Shown: piece after piece, positions 15,234 to 22,373 of the stretch
Layout of the letters: each line of letters starts with the position of its first letter
Numbering within the stretch: position 1 is the stretch's first letter
From: L227-5C sp038209275
Lineage (GTDB): Bacteria; Chloroflexota; Chloroflexia; Chloroheliales; Chloroheliaceae
Assembly: GCA_038209275.1 (NCBI GenBank)
Contig: JBBQXW010000085.1
Coordinates: forward strand, 1 to 24,152
DNA length: 24,152 bases
Direction: 5' to 3'
Translations under genes and position numbers: made by a program
Notes under the pieces: model-generated
Database searches by the model: none
What the model saw: the letters and a program-made list of their open reading frames with translations, nothing else
Told to the model about the DNA's origin: nothing

Positions 15234-15515
15234 TTATTTACTGCTAACGAGTTGCCAGTTGCCACAACGAAGGTCTTGGAGGAAGGGAGTAACATCGGTT
15301 TCTTTTTTAACGGCAGCAATCACAAGTGGCGCATACTGGGGATAACCCAAAAGAATAGCCCCTACAATTTTACCGTTTGAAATTACCAGCTTGCGGTAGC
15401 GATGTTCTGCTTCCGCTTTAAACACTATTACCTGGTCTTGGGGTAAAGTCGGCTCAAAATGACCGATGGAAGTTAGTTCCACTCCAACCACTTTCAGCAT
15501 TGTTACTGGCAACGG
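15234..15515 (-). pseudogene. C-terminal fragment of a pyridine-nucleotide-disulfide (NirB/rubredoxin-reductase-like) oxidoreductase
   Basis: The minus frame reads 'LPVTMLKVVGVELTSIGHFE', 'HRYRKLVISNGKIVGAILLG' and 'DLRCGNWQLV' to TAA 15234. This is the C-terminal domain of FAD/NAD(P)H oxidoreductases ('LKVVGIDLTSIG...YRKLVI.dg.IVGAILLG'). The FAD- and NADH-binding domains, some 300 residues, are missing. Homology ends near 15515, where an oppositely oriented YHYH gene fragment begins. The frame continues to a possible start at 15584, but that part reads the YHYH gene backwards. A dead remnant left by a deletion is the simplest explanation. Confidence 0.7.
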
Positions 15516-16227
15516 ATTGCCTTCGCATAATACCGGGACTTTCCCAATAGCCCCAAGCGACCCGGCGTACCAGTATGACCGCAACCCAAATAGTATTAAA
15601 AGCCAGACCGTGTTTTATATACTCCCGGCTAATCCTACCGAAAATACTACTCCAAGCTGTCTGAACGGCGGGCCAATTGGCTTCGCTCTTTCCGGGGTAG
15701 CAATCTTTAATGGGCTGGATGCGGGTGGACGCGATGCAGTCGCGCACGAAATTCAGGATAAATGCCAGGGTCATCCCGAAATGACCGGGGCGTATCATTA
15801 TCACAGCCTCAGTAATTGTATCAAGCCGCAAACTGGCTCAAGCGGGGCGCAATTGATTGGCTATGCCCTGGATGGTTTTGGCATTTTTAGCAATATCGAA
15901 AACGGCAAAGAAATTACTAACGCCGACCTGGACGAATGTCACGGGCGCACCAGCGAAATAGATTGGGATGGCAAGAAGGTGACACTGTATCATTATTATG
16001 CCACCCGCGAATATCCCTATACGCTGGGCTGCTTTAAAGGCACTCCCCTGAAAACAGGCTAGGGTGGAAACGGAAACCAGGGCCAACCACCCCCGCCCGG
16101 CAATTCGCCGCCGCCTGGCAGCCCACCACCGGGGAATCAACCGCCGCAGGGTGGCCCACCTCCCGGTAATGGAAATCCACCGCCGGGTAGTCCGCCACCG
16201 GGCAATCGCCCTCCGCCACCAAAATAA
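15508..16227 (+). pseudogene. YHYH-domain protein, 5'-truncated and with in-frame TAG
   Basis: From about 15508 the plus frame matches YHYH-domain proteins, a secreted family of unknown function: 'GNGLPSHNTGTFPIAPSDPA', 'YQYDRNPNSIK', 'GPIGFALSGVAIFNGLDAGG', 'AVAHEIQDKCQGHPEMTGAY' with the signature 'YHYHSLSNC', 'GYALDGFGIF', 'DLDECHGRTSEIDWDGKKVT' and 'LYHYYATREYPYTLGC'. The signal peptide and first domain are absent. After 'GTPLKTG' comes TAG (16060-16062), but the same frame continues for 54 codons of the Pro/Gly-rich tail ('PPPGSPPPGN' type repeats) typical of this family, to TAA 16227. The TAG is thus probably a CAG-to-TAG nonsense change. The ATG at 15466 lies in the other fragment. Likely a decaying gene; its intact core could still fold. 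Confidence 0.75.
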
Positions 16228-16400
16228 GAGCCAGCCTAATAATTGAGGTAATGGTCACGCCCCTTTATGGGGTGTGAGGTACGAAGAATCTCTAGTTGCC
16301 GAAAGAAAGTGCTTCAGGTAGTCAGAGACCCTTCCTGCGTCAGGGTGACAGTCCCACCGAGCTGAGTAGTTACCATAAGCAAGCGAATAGAAATCATGAT
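16228..16400. other. Intergenic stretch with repeat-like sequence
   Basis: Holds a small hairpin, ACGCCCC-TTTAT-GGGGTGT-like, near 16257-16273. A stretch near 16280-16353 ('GTACGAAGAATCTC ... AGAGACCCTTCCTGCG') resembles dispersed intergenic repeats I have seen in many bacterial genomes. No gene is visible. Confidence 0.35.
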
Positions 16401-16438
16401 TAACCAGAGGTGGTGCAACGTTGCACCGCCTCTGGTTA
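16401..16438 (-). terminator. Hairpin downstream of the EF-G-like gene
   Basis: TAACCAGAGGTGGTGCAA and its near-complement form a 19-bp stem with one mismatch and a CG centre, 25 nt beyond the stop of the EF-G-like gene. There is no clear U-tract, so it may be a terminator or simply an mRNA-stabilising palindrome. Confidence 0.6.
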
Positions 16439-16463
16439 GTTTATATTGAAATCTGAAAGAGGG

Positions 16464-18524
16464 TTAGTGGACAGCGAGTTCTTCTTTTCGGGCATTGGCA
16501 ATGACCTGGTCAACTACGTTGGCGGGAACGGGTTCGTAGTGGGACATTTCCATTGTGAAGATGCCGCGACCCTGGGTAAGGCTGCGGAGGTCGGTAGCAT
16601 AACGCTGGACTTCCGATAGCGGGGCTTGGGCCTCAACTACCGTAAAGCCGTTGCCGAGCTGATCCATGCCGAGAACCCGACCACGTCGGGCGCTGTTGAG
16701 GTCGCCCATCACGTCGCCCATAAAGCCATCAGGAACAGTAACTTTGAGGGTGTAAATAGGTTCGAGCAGCACGGGCTTGGCAGCCAGCGCGCCTTTCTTG
16801 AAAGCCTGCGAAGCGGCCATTTTGAAGGCCATTTCCGAGCTATCTACCGGATGGTAGCTGCCATCGTATAAATTGACCTTGATATTGATAACCGGGAAGC
16901 CTGCCAGCAAACCTTCGCCCAGCGCCTCGCGCACGCCTTTTTCCACCGCCGGAATGTAGTTACGCGGCACTGAACCACCCACGACGGTTTCGGTGAACTC
17001 AAAATCGCCCGATTCAGTATGCGAAACTTCCAGGAAGACGTGACCGTACTGTCCGTGACCGCCAGTTTGCTTCTTGTGCTTGTATTCGGCTTTGCTCGAC
17101 CCCATAATGGTTTCGCGATATGGAACTTTGGGCAATTCGGTAGTCACATCTACCCCAAATTTGCGATGCAGTTTTTCGGCGGCAACGTGTACGTGACTCT
17201 CGCCCATGCCGCTAACAATAGTTTCGCCAGTGTAGAGGTCACGGGCAACATGAATAGTTGGGTCTTCATCAATCAGGCGATTGAGCGCCACGCCCATCTT
17301 ATCGAGGTCGGCTTTAGTTTTCGGCTTGATTGAAGCGCGATAAAGCGGGGCGGGGAAACTGGTAGCCTTGAGTTGTTGGGTGGCATCCGGGGCAGCCAGC
17401 GTATCACCAGTCGCGGTATCCTGCAATTTAACCACTGCGCCAATATCGCCGACTTCAACTTGCTGCGTGGGCAGTTGCTCTTTGCCTCGAATATGAAAAA
17501 GCTGACCGATGCGTTCGGGTTTGCCTTTGGTGGCGTTGAAAACCGAAGTGTCGCTTTTGATAGTGCCGCTATAAACCTTGAAATAGGTCAGTTTGCCGTA
17601 GGGGTCAACCGTAGTCTTGAAGACCAGGGCGGCAAGCGGGGCGGCAGGGTCGCATTTGACGCTTTCTTCGGGGTGCGCCTGAAGCGGGTTCGGGGCAGCC
17701 AGAGCCACAATATCCATAAGCTGTACGACCCCAATATTCAGGGTAGCGCTGCCGCACAAAACTGGGAAGATTGAGCCATTTACGACGGCCTGATTCAAGG
17801 TGGCGCACAATTCTTCGGTAGTGATAGTATCGCCATCGAGATAGCGCATCATCAAATCGTCGTCGGCTTCCACAATCCGTTCGACCAGTTTCTCGCGGGC
17901 GGTGGTGGCATCGGCCTGAAGGTCGGCGGGAATAGGAGCTTCTTCGGATTTGCCATCGCGGTTTTTGCCGTAGTTGTAAGCTTTCTGGGTAATCAGGTCA
18001 ACCACCCCCTGAAAGCCGCTTTCTTTTCCGATGGGCAATTGCAAGGGCAGTACATTGCTGCCAAAACTGGCCTGAGCCGCTTCGAGCGCATTATAAAAAT
18101 TGGCGTTTTCACGGTCAAGTTTGTTGATGAAGATAAATCGGGGAATACCACGTTCGGCGGCCTGATTCCAGACAATGTCAGTCCCAACTTCAACGCCGCC
18201 AGTGGCATCAATCAGTATCAGGGCGCTATCTGCTACTCGCATCGCCGAGAGAGTTTCGCCGATAAAGTCGGCCTTACCAGGCGCATCGAGCAAATTAAGC
18301 TTGCACTCTTTCCACTCGCACGGCAAAACGGAGGTGTTGACGCTATCCTGCCGCTTGACCTCATCCAGGTCAAAGTCGGAAGTCGTCGTACCATCGTCCA
18401 CCCGACCCAGGCGATTAATCGCCTTTGCGTTGAACAGCATCGCCTCTGCCAGAGAGGTTTTGCCCGCTTCACCGTGCGAAAATAGGCCCACGTTACGTAT
18501 TTGTTCCGTTCGGTAGCTTTTCAT
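16464..18524 (-). CDS. Elongation factor G-like translational GTPase
   Basis: 686-residue GTPase with the domain order of EF-G. The P-loop is 'SHGEAGKTSL' (residues 16-25) where canonical FusA has 'AHIDAGKTT'. Further motifs are 'DAPG' at G3 and 'FINKLDRENANF' at G4. EF-G domains follow: 'VDPYGKLTYFKVYSGTIKSD' (domain II), 'RETIMGSSKAEYKHKKQTGG' and 'GQYGHV' (domain IV), 'LLEPIYTLKVTVPDGFMGDV' (domain V). The altered P-loop and the 'TSDFDLDEVKRQDSVNTSV' switch region match the paralogous EF-G-like group (FusA2 type), not the primary translocase. Its exact role (back-translocation, recycling or stress translation) is not settled by sequence. GGAGGAGG lies 6 nt before the ATG. It is monocistronic, without ribosomal-protein neighbours, which also argues for a paralogue. 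Confidence 0.9.
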   Translation of the reverse strand: MKSYRTEQIRNVGLFSHGEAGKTSLAEAMLFNAKAINRLGRVDDGTTTSDFDLDEVKRQDSVNTSVLPCEWKECKLNLLDAPGKADFIGETLSAMRVADSALILIDATGGVEVGTDIVWNQAAERGIPRFIFINKLDRENANFYNALEAAQASFGSNVLPLQLPIGKESGFQGVVDLITQKAYNYGKNRDGKSEEAPIPADLQADATTAREKLVERIVEADDDLMMRYLDGDTITTEELCATLNQAVVNGSIFPVLCGSATLNIGVVQLMDIVALAAPNPLQAHPEESVKCDPAAPLAALVFKTTVDPYGKLTYFKVYSGTIKSDTSVFNATKGKPERIGQLFHIRGKEQLPTQQVEVGDIGAVVKLQDTATGDTLAAPDATQQLKATSFPAPLYRASIKPKTKADLDKMGVALNRLIDEDPTIHVARDLYTGETIVSGMGESHVHVAAEKLHRKFGVDVTTELPKVPYRETIMGSSKAEYKHKKQTGGHGQYGHVFLEVSHTESGDFEFTETVVGGSVPRNYIPAVEKGVREALGEGLLAGFPVINIKVNLYDGSYHPVDSSEMAFKMAASQAFKKGALAAKPVLLEPIYTLKVTVPDGFMGDVMGDLNSARRGRVLGMDQLGNGFTVVEAQAPLSEVQRYATDLRSLTQGRGIFTMEMSHYEPVPANVVDQVIANARKEELAVH

Positions 18525-18882
18525 ATTAACCTCCTCCCCGGCACATCTTAGTACCGGAATGAGATAGTTATTTGGTTGCTATTCACTATTCGATTGTTAA
18601 ACTTCCTAACACCCTCAGTTATGGCTTGCTGCAATGCCCGAAATAAAAGACAATAAGCCTACCAACAAAGGTCAGTTATTAGTAGCCCTATTCCTGAACA
18701 CAGAAAGAAAACAGAAACCTGATATACAAAACTGACCGGCGGCCCAGAAAAAGTGAGGTGGGCAACCCGCTTCGCGGGGAGTCCCCTGATTGATAATGCT
18801 TGACTAAAGTGGCCTTATTATACCGCTTTTGGCGAAAAGCACAAGTCTGTTCCTTCACAAAATCTATATCGAAATTTAATCA
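18525..18882. other. Intergenic stretch, no gene seen
   Basis: 358 bp upstream of the EF-G-like gene. It must contain that gene's promoter (minus strand), but I cannot place a clear one. A small GC-rich hairpin, CCCGC-TTC-GCGGG, lies near 18768-18780. Nothing else stands out. Confidence 0.4.
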
Positions 18883-19146
18883 TTAGGAAATGGAGAGGGT
18901 TTCTGTAAACTCAACTAATTCACTACCCGGCTGGTAATCGGCTATAGCTAACTGAGCAGACGCAGCTAGAATTCGGTTGCGTTCTTCTATTGGTAAGCGT
19001 CGAATCTCGCTGGCATTTAATTCTAATTGAGAAGCGATGGGTTTAGCTAAATCTTCTCGAACCATCCGAGAAACAGTTTCCAGCAAAATCAGGCGTTCTT
19101 CTATCGAGAGGGTTTTAATTTCTTCTAAAATAGTCGTGTAGCTCAT
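18883..19146 (-). CDS. Small antitoxin-like protein (87 residues)
   Basis: ATG 19146 with AGGAGA about 9 nt upstream. The product has a helical pattern: 'LEEIKTLSIEERLILLETVS' followed by 'EIRRLPIEERNRILAASAQL', that is, two similar 'L(S/P)IEER..(I)L' segments, and an acidic tail. Such 'LSIEERLxLLE' proteins are frequent in Cyanobacteria and Chloroflexota and are often annotated as addiction-module or antitoxin-like. No toxin-like RNase (PIN, RelE) follows it, so the function is uncertain. It lies 50 nt downstream of the 115-residue gene in the same direction and may share its transcript. Confidence 0.6.
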   Translation of the reverse strand: MSYTTILEEIKTLSIEERLILLETVSRMVREDLAKPIASQLELNASEIRRLPIEERNRILAASAQLAIADYQPGSELVEFTETLSIS

Positions 19147-19196
19147 ACTCTAACTCTCCTGTGAAATATTTTCAGAAAGCACTTTCACTTGAGTAA

Positions 19197-19544
19197 TTAT
19201 AGCACTTCTATAATTTTTACTTTCTCAATTTCGGTTAAGCTTGAGTCAATTTCGGGGTTATGGTCTAAACCAGTTGCTCTGAATCTGGCATCTTTCCGAT
19301 AAGGCCGGGCTACCGCCATAAACTCTAAGACTGTCCTTTCATTCAATTTGGAAGCGTAATTCAAAACCATAAAATCCGGGCCATAATCGGCCCAAATATG
19401 CTCGGCTACCAGCGTCGAACCTCGATAAGCATCTTTCAACAATACGGTTCGCTCTTCCGAATTATTCGCGTTCTTTCCAAATCGGCTGAATGTCGCCCGG
19501 TATTTGAGCTTCTTCCCCTCAAGCTTTTTCAGTTCATCTCTCAT
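19197..19544 (-). CDS. Uncharacterised 115-residue protein, possible OB-fold
   Basis: ATG 19544 to TAA 19197; the ribosome site is weak (GCAGG about 6 nt upstream). The product begins 'MRDELKKLEGKKLKYRATFS' and contains 'ERTVLLKDAYRGSTLVAEHI', 'WADYGPDFMVLN', 'VLEFMAVARPYRK' and a closing beta-type segment 'TEIEKVKIIEVL'. The pattern (KYRATFSRFG, VLLKD, HIWADY, V-x-F-x-A) resembles short hypothetical proteins from plasmids and phages that are predicted all-beta, possibly OB-fold. There is no signal or membrane segment. I cannot assign a function. It precedes the antitoxin-like gene by 50 nt. Confidence 0.6.
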   Translation of the reverse strand: MRDELKKLEGKKLKYRATFSRFGKNANNSEERTVLLKDAYRGSTLVAEHIWADYGPDFMVLNYASKLNERTVLEFMAVARPYRKDARFRATGLDHNPEIDSSLTEIEKVKIIEVL

Positions 19545-19638
19545 GTCAAACCTGCTTCACCATAAATTGTTTCATCTCATTATAATATAACAAAAATTCG
19601 TAGAAAAGTTCATTTTGGCCGGTGGAAAAAGGGTGGTG

Positions 19639-19740
19639 GCAAAGTCGCTAATTTGTAGGACATTGCTCCGCCAATGGATTTGCCCTGGCTTCAAAAATCG
19701 AGGGCGCAGCCCCCTCCTACTGGGGAAAAACCGACTTTGC
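19639..19740. repeat. Diverged copy of the dispersed palindromic element
   Basis: Bases 19694-19720 repeat exactly the 27-bp right arm of the element at 14742-14768. The matching left arm is degenerate, keeping only GTAGGA (19655-19660). Further out, GCAAAGTCG (19639-19647) pairs with CGACTTTGC (19732-19740), suggesting the true element boundaries. Confidence 0.8.
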
Positions 19741-19786
19741 AACCGCCCTGGATGGAGAGGTTGTAATTTTAGGTCAGCCTGGGGGC

Positions 19787-19797
19787 TATGTTATAAT
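19787..19797 (+). promoter_or_regulatory. Extended -10 promoter for the UbiA-like gene
   Basis: TG-T-TATAAT (19789-19797) is a good extended -10 motif; a weak -35 (TTAGGT) lies 17 nt upstream. It is about 55 nt before the gene's ATG. Confidence 0.45.
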
Positions 19798-19852
19798 TGA
19801 TTCACAAGTTGTTAGCTATTATGTAAAGTAAATTAAGTAGGATTATAATAAA

Positions 19853-20752
19853 ATGGAAGCAATGCAGCCTTCAGGTACGCCGATGAACCGACCTGGATTG
19901 GCCCGGCGGGTGCTGGGCGTTTTGCGAATGACGCATTTGTTCCCGACTGTAATGGTGTTGGTAGCGACGGCAGTGCTGGGCTTTGTGGCAAGCAAAGGCG
20001 CGGTAACGGATTGGGGACTTTTTGGGCGGGTCTGGCTGGTGGTGCTGTGCGGACATAGTGCGATTGGAATTGCCAACGATTACCTTGACCGCCAACGCGA
20101 CGCACTGGCCCAACCCTACAAACCGATACCAAGTGGGCTGGTCAGCGAACAATTTGCTTTTGGGCTGCTAATCGGGCTGCTAATTCTAGGCGGGCTGACG
20201 GCACTGACGCTGACACTTCCGGCGGCGCTGCTGGCGCTGGTCTGCACCGGGTCGGGCCTGATGTACGATTTCTTTCTGAAAGATTCGTATCTTAGCTGGG
20301 TTCCCTATCTGCTGAGTTTTAGCTCTTTTCCGCTTTTTGTCTGGGCCGGGCTGGAACGCTTCGAGGCCAATTTGCTGTGGCTCTATCCGCCCGCGCTGTT
20401 GCTGGTGATTGGCATTAACCTCGCCAACAGTTTGCCTGATATTGACAAAGACCTTGCCGAACATGGTTCGCAGGGGCTGGGGCATTTGCTGGGAACGCGC
20501 CGCGCCTTGATAGCCATCTGGGTGCTGTTCACGGCAGCGCCTTTGCTTTGCCTGATTTTAAGCTTTTTTATTACGGTCAATCGGGCGCTGGCCTGGCCTT
20601 TATGCCTACTGGCACTGGCGACTGTAGGCGCGAGTTATTTTGCCCCGCGCCTGCGTCCTGGTCGTCCCGGCTTAACTTTGGTCTGGCAGCTAACCACCTT
20701 TTCGACCCTGTTTGTGGCGGTTGGCTGGTTAGCCGCCCTGACAATCAGATAA
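19853..20752 (+). CDS. UbiA-family membrane prenyltransferase
   Basis: 299-residue integral membrane protein that should transfer a polyprenyl group to an acceptor. About eight or nine hydrophobic segments are seen. The first Asp-rich motif is 'NDYLDRQRDALAQPYKPIPS' (N75, D76, D79, D83), followed by the common 'KPIPSG'. The second is 'LANSLPDIDKDLAEHGSQGL' (D196, D198, D200), which with the first binds Mg-diphosphate. The acceptor (quinone, chlorophyll, haem or glycolipid type) cannot be told. A TAGGA box precedes the ATG by 10 nt; an ATG 9 nt further in (19862) is less well placed. It is convergent with the histidine phosphatase, only 11 nt apart, with no terminator between. No quinone-pathway gene is adjacent. 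Confidence 0.88.
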   Translation: MEAMQPSGTPMNRPGLARRVLGVLRMTHLFPTVMVLVATAVLGFVASKGAVTDWGLFGRVWLVVLCGHSAIGIANDYLDRQRDALAQPYKPIPSGLVSEQFAFGLLIGLLILGGLTALTLTLPAALLALVCTGSGLMYDFFLKDSYLSWVPYLLSFSSFPLFVWAGLERFEANLLWLYPPALLLVIGINLANSLPDIDKDLAEHGSQGLGHLLGTRRALIAIWVLFTAAPLLCLILSFFITVNRALAWPLCLLALATVGASYFAPRLRPGRPGLTLVWQLTTFSTLFVAVGWLAALTIR

Positions 20753-20763
20753 AAAAAATACGG

Positions 20764-21492
20764 TTATTGATCTTCGGTTGGCAGTGGAACGGCGGGTTCG
20801 TCGCGGCCCGTGACGGGCTGGGGTGAGACTTCTTCCCAGGTAATCGCTTCTTCGGAAAGGTCGCGCAAATGAATAGCGTCATTGTATTTATGCAATCGCC
20901 AGTGCAGGTTTCCATCCTGACGGGTGTGTCGCTCCCAATGGGTAATTGAAGTATTGCGGGTGCGAAATTCTATATCGGGTAGCATTAACGAATTCATCCC
21001 GAAGAAAGTAATAAACGAGCCATCAATTACGCCACCATGACAAACAACCACGATGGTTTTGCCCTGGTACTGGCGGGTAATACGGTCAAGGGCCGCACCG
21101 ACCCGCATCATAAATTGTCCCCAGGTTTCGCCGCCAGGAAATACCGGGCGGAAAGGGTCGTTACGGAGGTCGGGTTTGCCAAATTTAGCTTCGGCCTCGG
21201 CTTGCAACATGCCATCAGCTTCGCCAATCTGAAGCTCCTGCACTGCTTCATCCCAGATAATTGGCAAGCCAAACGCCGGAGCAATAATTTCGGCGGTCTG
21301 ACGGGCGCGGGCTAAGTTGCTGGCGATGAATACATCAGCCTTGATTTCCTCAGAAGCAAGCAATCGGTCGCGCAGACGTTGAGCTTGAAGTATACCGAAT
21401 TGCGTCAACCCGGTATCGCCCTTCATTCCACCAATAATCGGCTCGACATTGCTCACCGCCTGTCCGTGCCGAATTAAATATAAATGGGTCAC
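20764..21492 (-). CDS. Histidine phosphatase superfamily protein (phosphoglycerate mutase-like)
   Basis: 242-residue phosphatase of the branch-1 histidine phosphatase superfamily. 'LYLIRHGQAVSN' carries the phospho-accepting His (residue 9) and 'TIVVVCHGGVIDG' the second catalytic His. 'ASNLARARQTAEIIAPAFG' gives the conserved Arg, and 'ELQIGEADGM' fits the usual acid Glu. The start is taken as GTG 21492, next to the first strand and 11 nt after AAGGAAG; a longer frame to TTG 21522 adds 10 unconserved residues. The substrate is unknown; members range from phosphoglycerate mutase to alpha-ribazole phosphatase and broad sugar-phosphate phosphatases. Confidence 0.88.
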   Translation of the reverse strand: MTHLYLIRHGQAVSNVEPIIGGMKGDTGLTQFGILQAQRLRDRLLASEEIKADVFIASNLARARQTAEIIAPAFGLPIIWDEAVQELQIGEADGMLQAEAEAKFGKPDLRNDPFRPVFPGGETWGQFMMRVGAALDRITRQYQGKTIVVVCHGGVIDGSFITFFGMNSLMLPDIEFRTRNTSITHWERHTRQDGNLHWRLHKYNDAIHLRDLSEEAITWEEVSPQPVTGRDEPAVPLPTEDQ

Positions 21493-21526
21493 GAGTAAAT
21501 TAACTTCCTTTCCAGATTTCAAATAA

Positions 21527-21620
21527 ATTCACCACGGAGGCACGGAGATTAAATCAATTTTAGTTCATTTCGAACTAAAACTTAAGCTAATCTCCGTGTC
21601 TCCGTGCCTCCGTGGTGAAT
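21527..21620. repeat. Nested palindrome of the CACGGAG repeat type
   Basis: ATTCACCACGGAGGCACGGAGATTA (21527-21551; 25 nt, given here as ATTCACCACGGAGG + CACGGAGATTA) reappears inverted at 21588-21620, where the inverted arm has an extra 8-nt CACGGAGA unit. Inside lies a second perfect hairpin, TTTTAGTTC-ATTTC-GAACTAAAA. CACGGAG-type repeats are widely scattered in genomes of several bacterial phyla. Here it may also terminate the 223-residue gene, whose stop is at 21632. Confidence 0.85.
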
Positions 21621-21631
21621 TTCAGCATCTA

Positions 21632-22303
21632 CTATTCCAGTTCGACCAGTTCGTAAGTAGTGGCGAGGTGATTCCAGCGAATTTTGACAAAGAGAAAATC
21701 GTCGCCGTAGCACCACAAATCTTCGGCTGGAATATCTTCCAGCAAGAAACGAAAATGATTAGTTTGAAACGTACCAGCCGGAACGGTAATTTCTTCCGTA
21801 CCCAGATACTCGACGGTTAAATCTAACCGGGTAAGCATTGGCCCGGAAGCGCCATTCGAGAGCAGCGAACTCATCATGCCACCGGGCAACGCCTGAATAC
21901 GTTCGGGGTTAGCAAGGTCATAGCCGCCCAAACACCAGCAATCGCACGCCACCGGGTGAACCCCAAAGAAGGGCGGACGGCTTGCCACCTCAATTTTCTG
22001 CGAAACGCGCCCACCATCCGCCATAAAAGTTTCGCATTCAGCCACGTTATCGGTGAAGCGAAACCAGCCACTGCCCATAAATTTGTCTTTCACTGTCAGG
22101 CGTATAAAGGCATCGAGTGGCTGCCAGCGCTCGTTCACGCTATAGGTGACATCGCGCAATACGGCGGTATCATCTATTTCGCACATAGCGCGAATGGTAC
22201 GGTCGCCGTTTGGATATTTCGTGACCGTGAACCACTCGCGCCCGCGCTCCCCGACTTCATCACCTGTATAGACAATTTTGCCCCGGTAAGTTATATGCTC
22301 CAA
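21632..22303 (-). CDS. Uncharacterised 223-residue protein
   Basis: TTG start at 22303, decided by AAGGAG exactly 7 nt upstream. An ATG closer to that site is in another frame. The product is beta-rich with no signal or membrane segment: 'HITYRGKIVYTGDEVGEREW'-like opening (actual: 'YRGKIVYTGDEVGERGREWF'), 'YPNGDRTIRAMCEIDDTAVL', 'GSGWFRFTDNVAECETF', 'FFGVHPVACDCWCLGGYDLA', and 'LTVEYLGTEEITVPAGTFQT', which resembles the end of DUF3108-like lipocalin-type proteins. I recall similar conserved hypothetical proteins in Proteobacteria and Chloroflexota, but no established function. A CDCWC cluster near residues 118-122 is a noticeable Cys group. It lies between two strong hairpins and is probably transcribed alone. 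Confidence 0.75.
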   Translation of the reverse strand: MEHITYRGKIVYTGDEVGERGREWFTVTKYPNGDRTIRAMCEIDDTAVLRDVTYSVNERWQPLDAFIRLTVKDKFMGSGWFRFTDNVAECETFMADGGRVSQKIEVASRPPFFGVHPVACDCWCLGGYDLANPERIQALPGGMMSSLLSNGASGPMLTRLDLTVEYLGTEEITVPAGTFQTNHFRFLLEDIPAEDLWCYGDDFLFVKIRWNHLATTYELVELE

Positions 22304-22318
22304 ACTGCATCTCCTTAC

Positions 22319-22373
22319 AAAAAGGCGGGGTTTTGAAAAATTTTGGCAAAATTTTTCAAAACCCCGCCTTTTT
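22319..22373 (-). terminator. Strong intrinsic terminator hairpin
   Basis: AAAGGCGGGGTTTTGAAAAA with TTTT (22321-22344) is perfectly complementary to 22348-22371, around a GGC loop. The A/T runs extend the stem to about 26 bp and give a U-tract on either strand. It overlaps the stop of the propeller gene and would end that transcript; it also lies just upstream of the 223-residue gene. Confidence 0.9.

Noticed and set aside
16060..16062. TAG as pyrrolysine codon in the YHYH gene
   Set aside because: The gene is also missing its 5' end, and nothing links this family to methylamine metabolism; a nonsense mutation is simpler.
16464..18524. Primary EF-G (fusA)
   Set aside because: The P-loop reads SHGEAGKTS, not AHIDAGKTT, and rpsL/rpsG/tuf are not adjacent, so it is treated as the EF-G-like paralogue.
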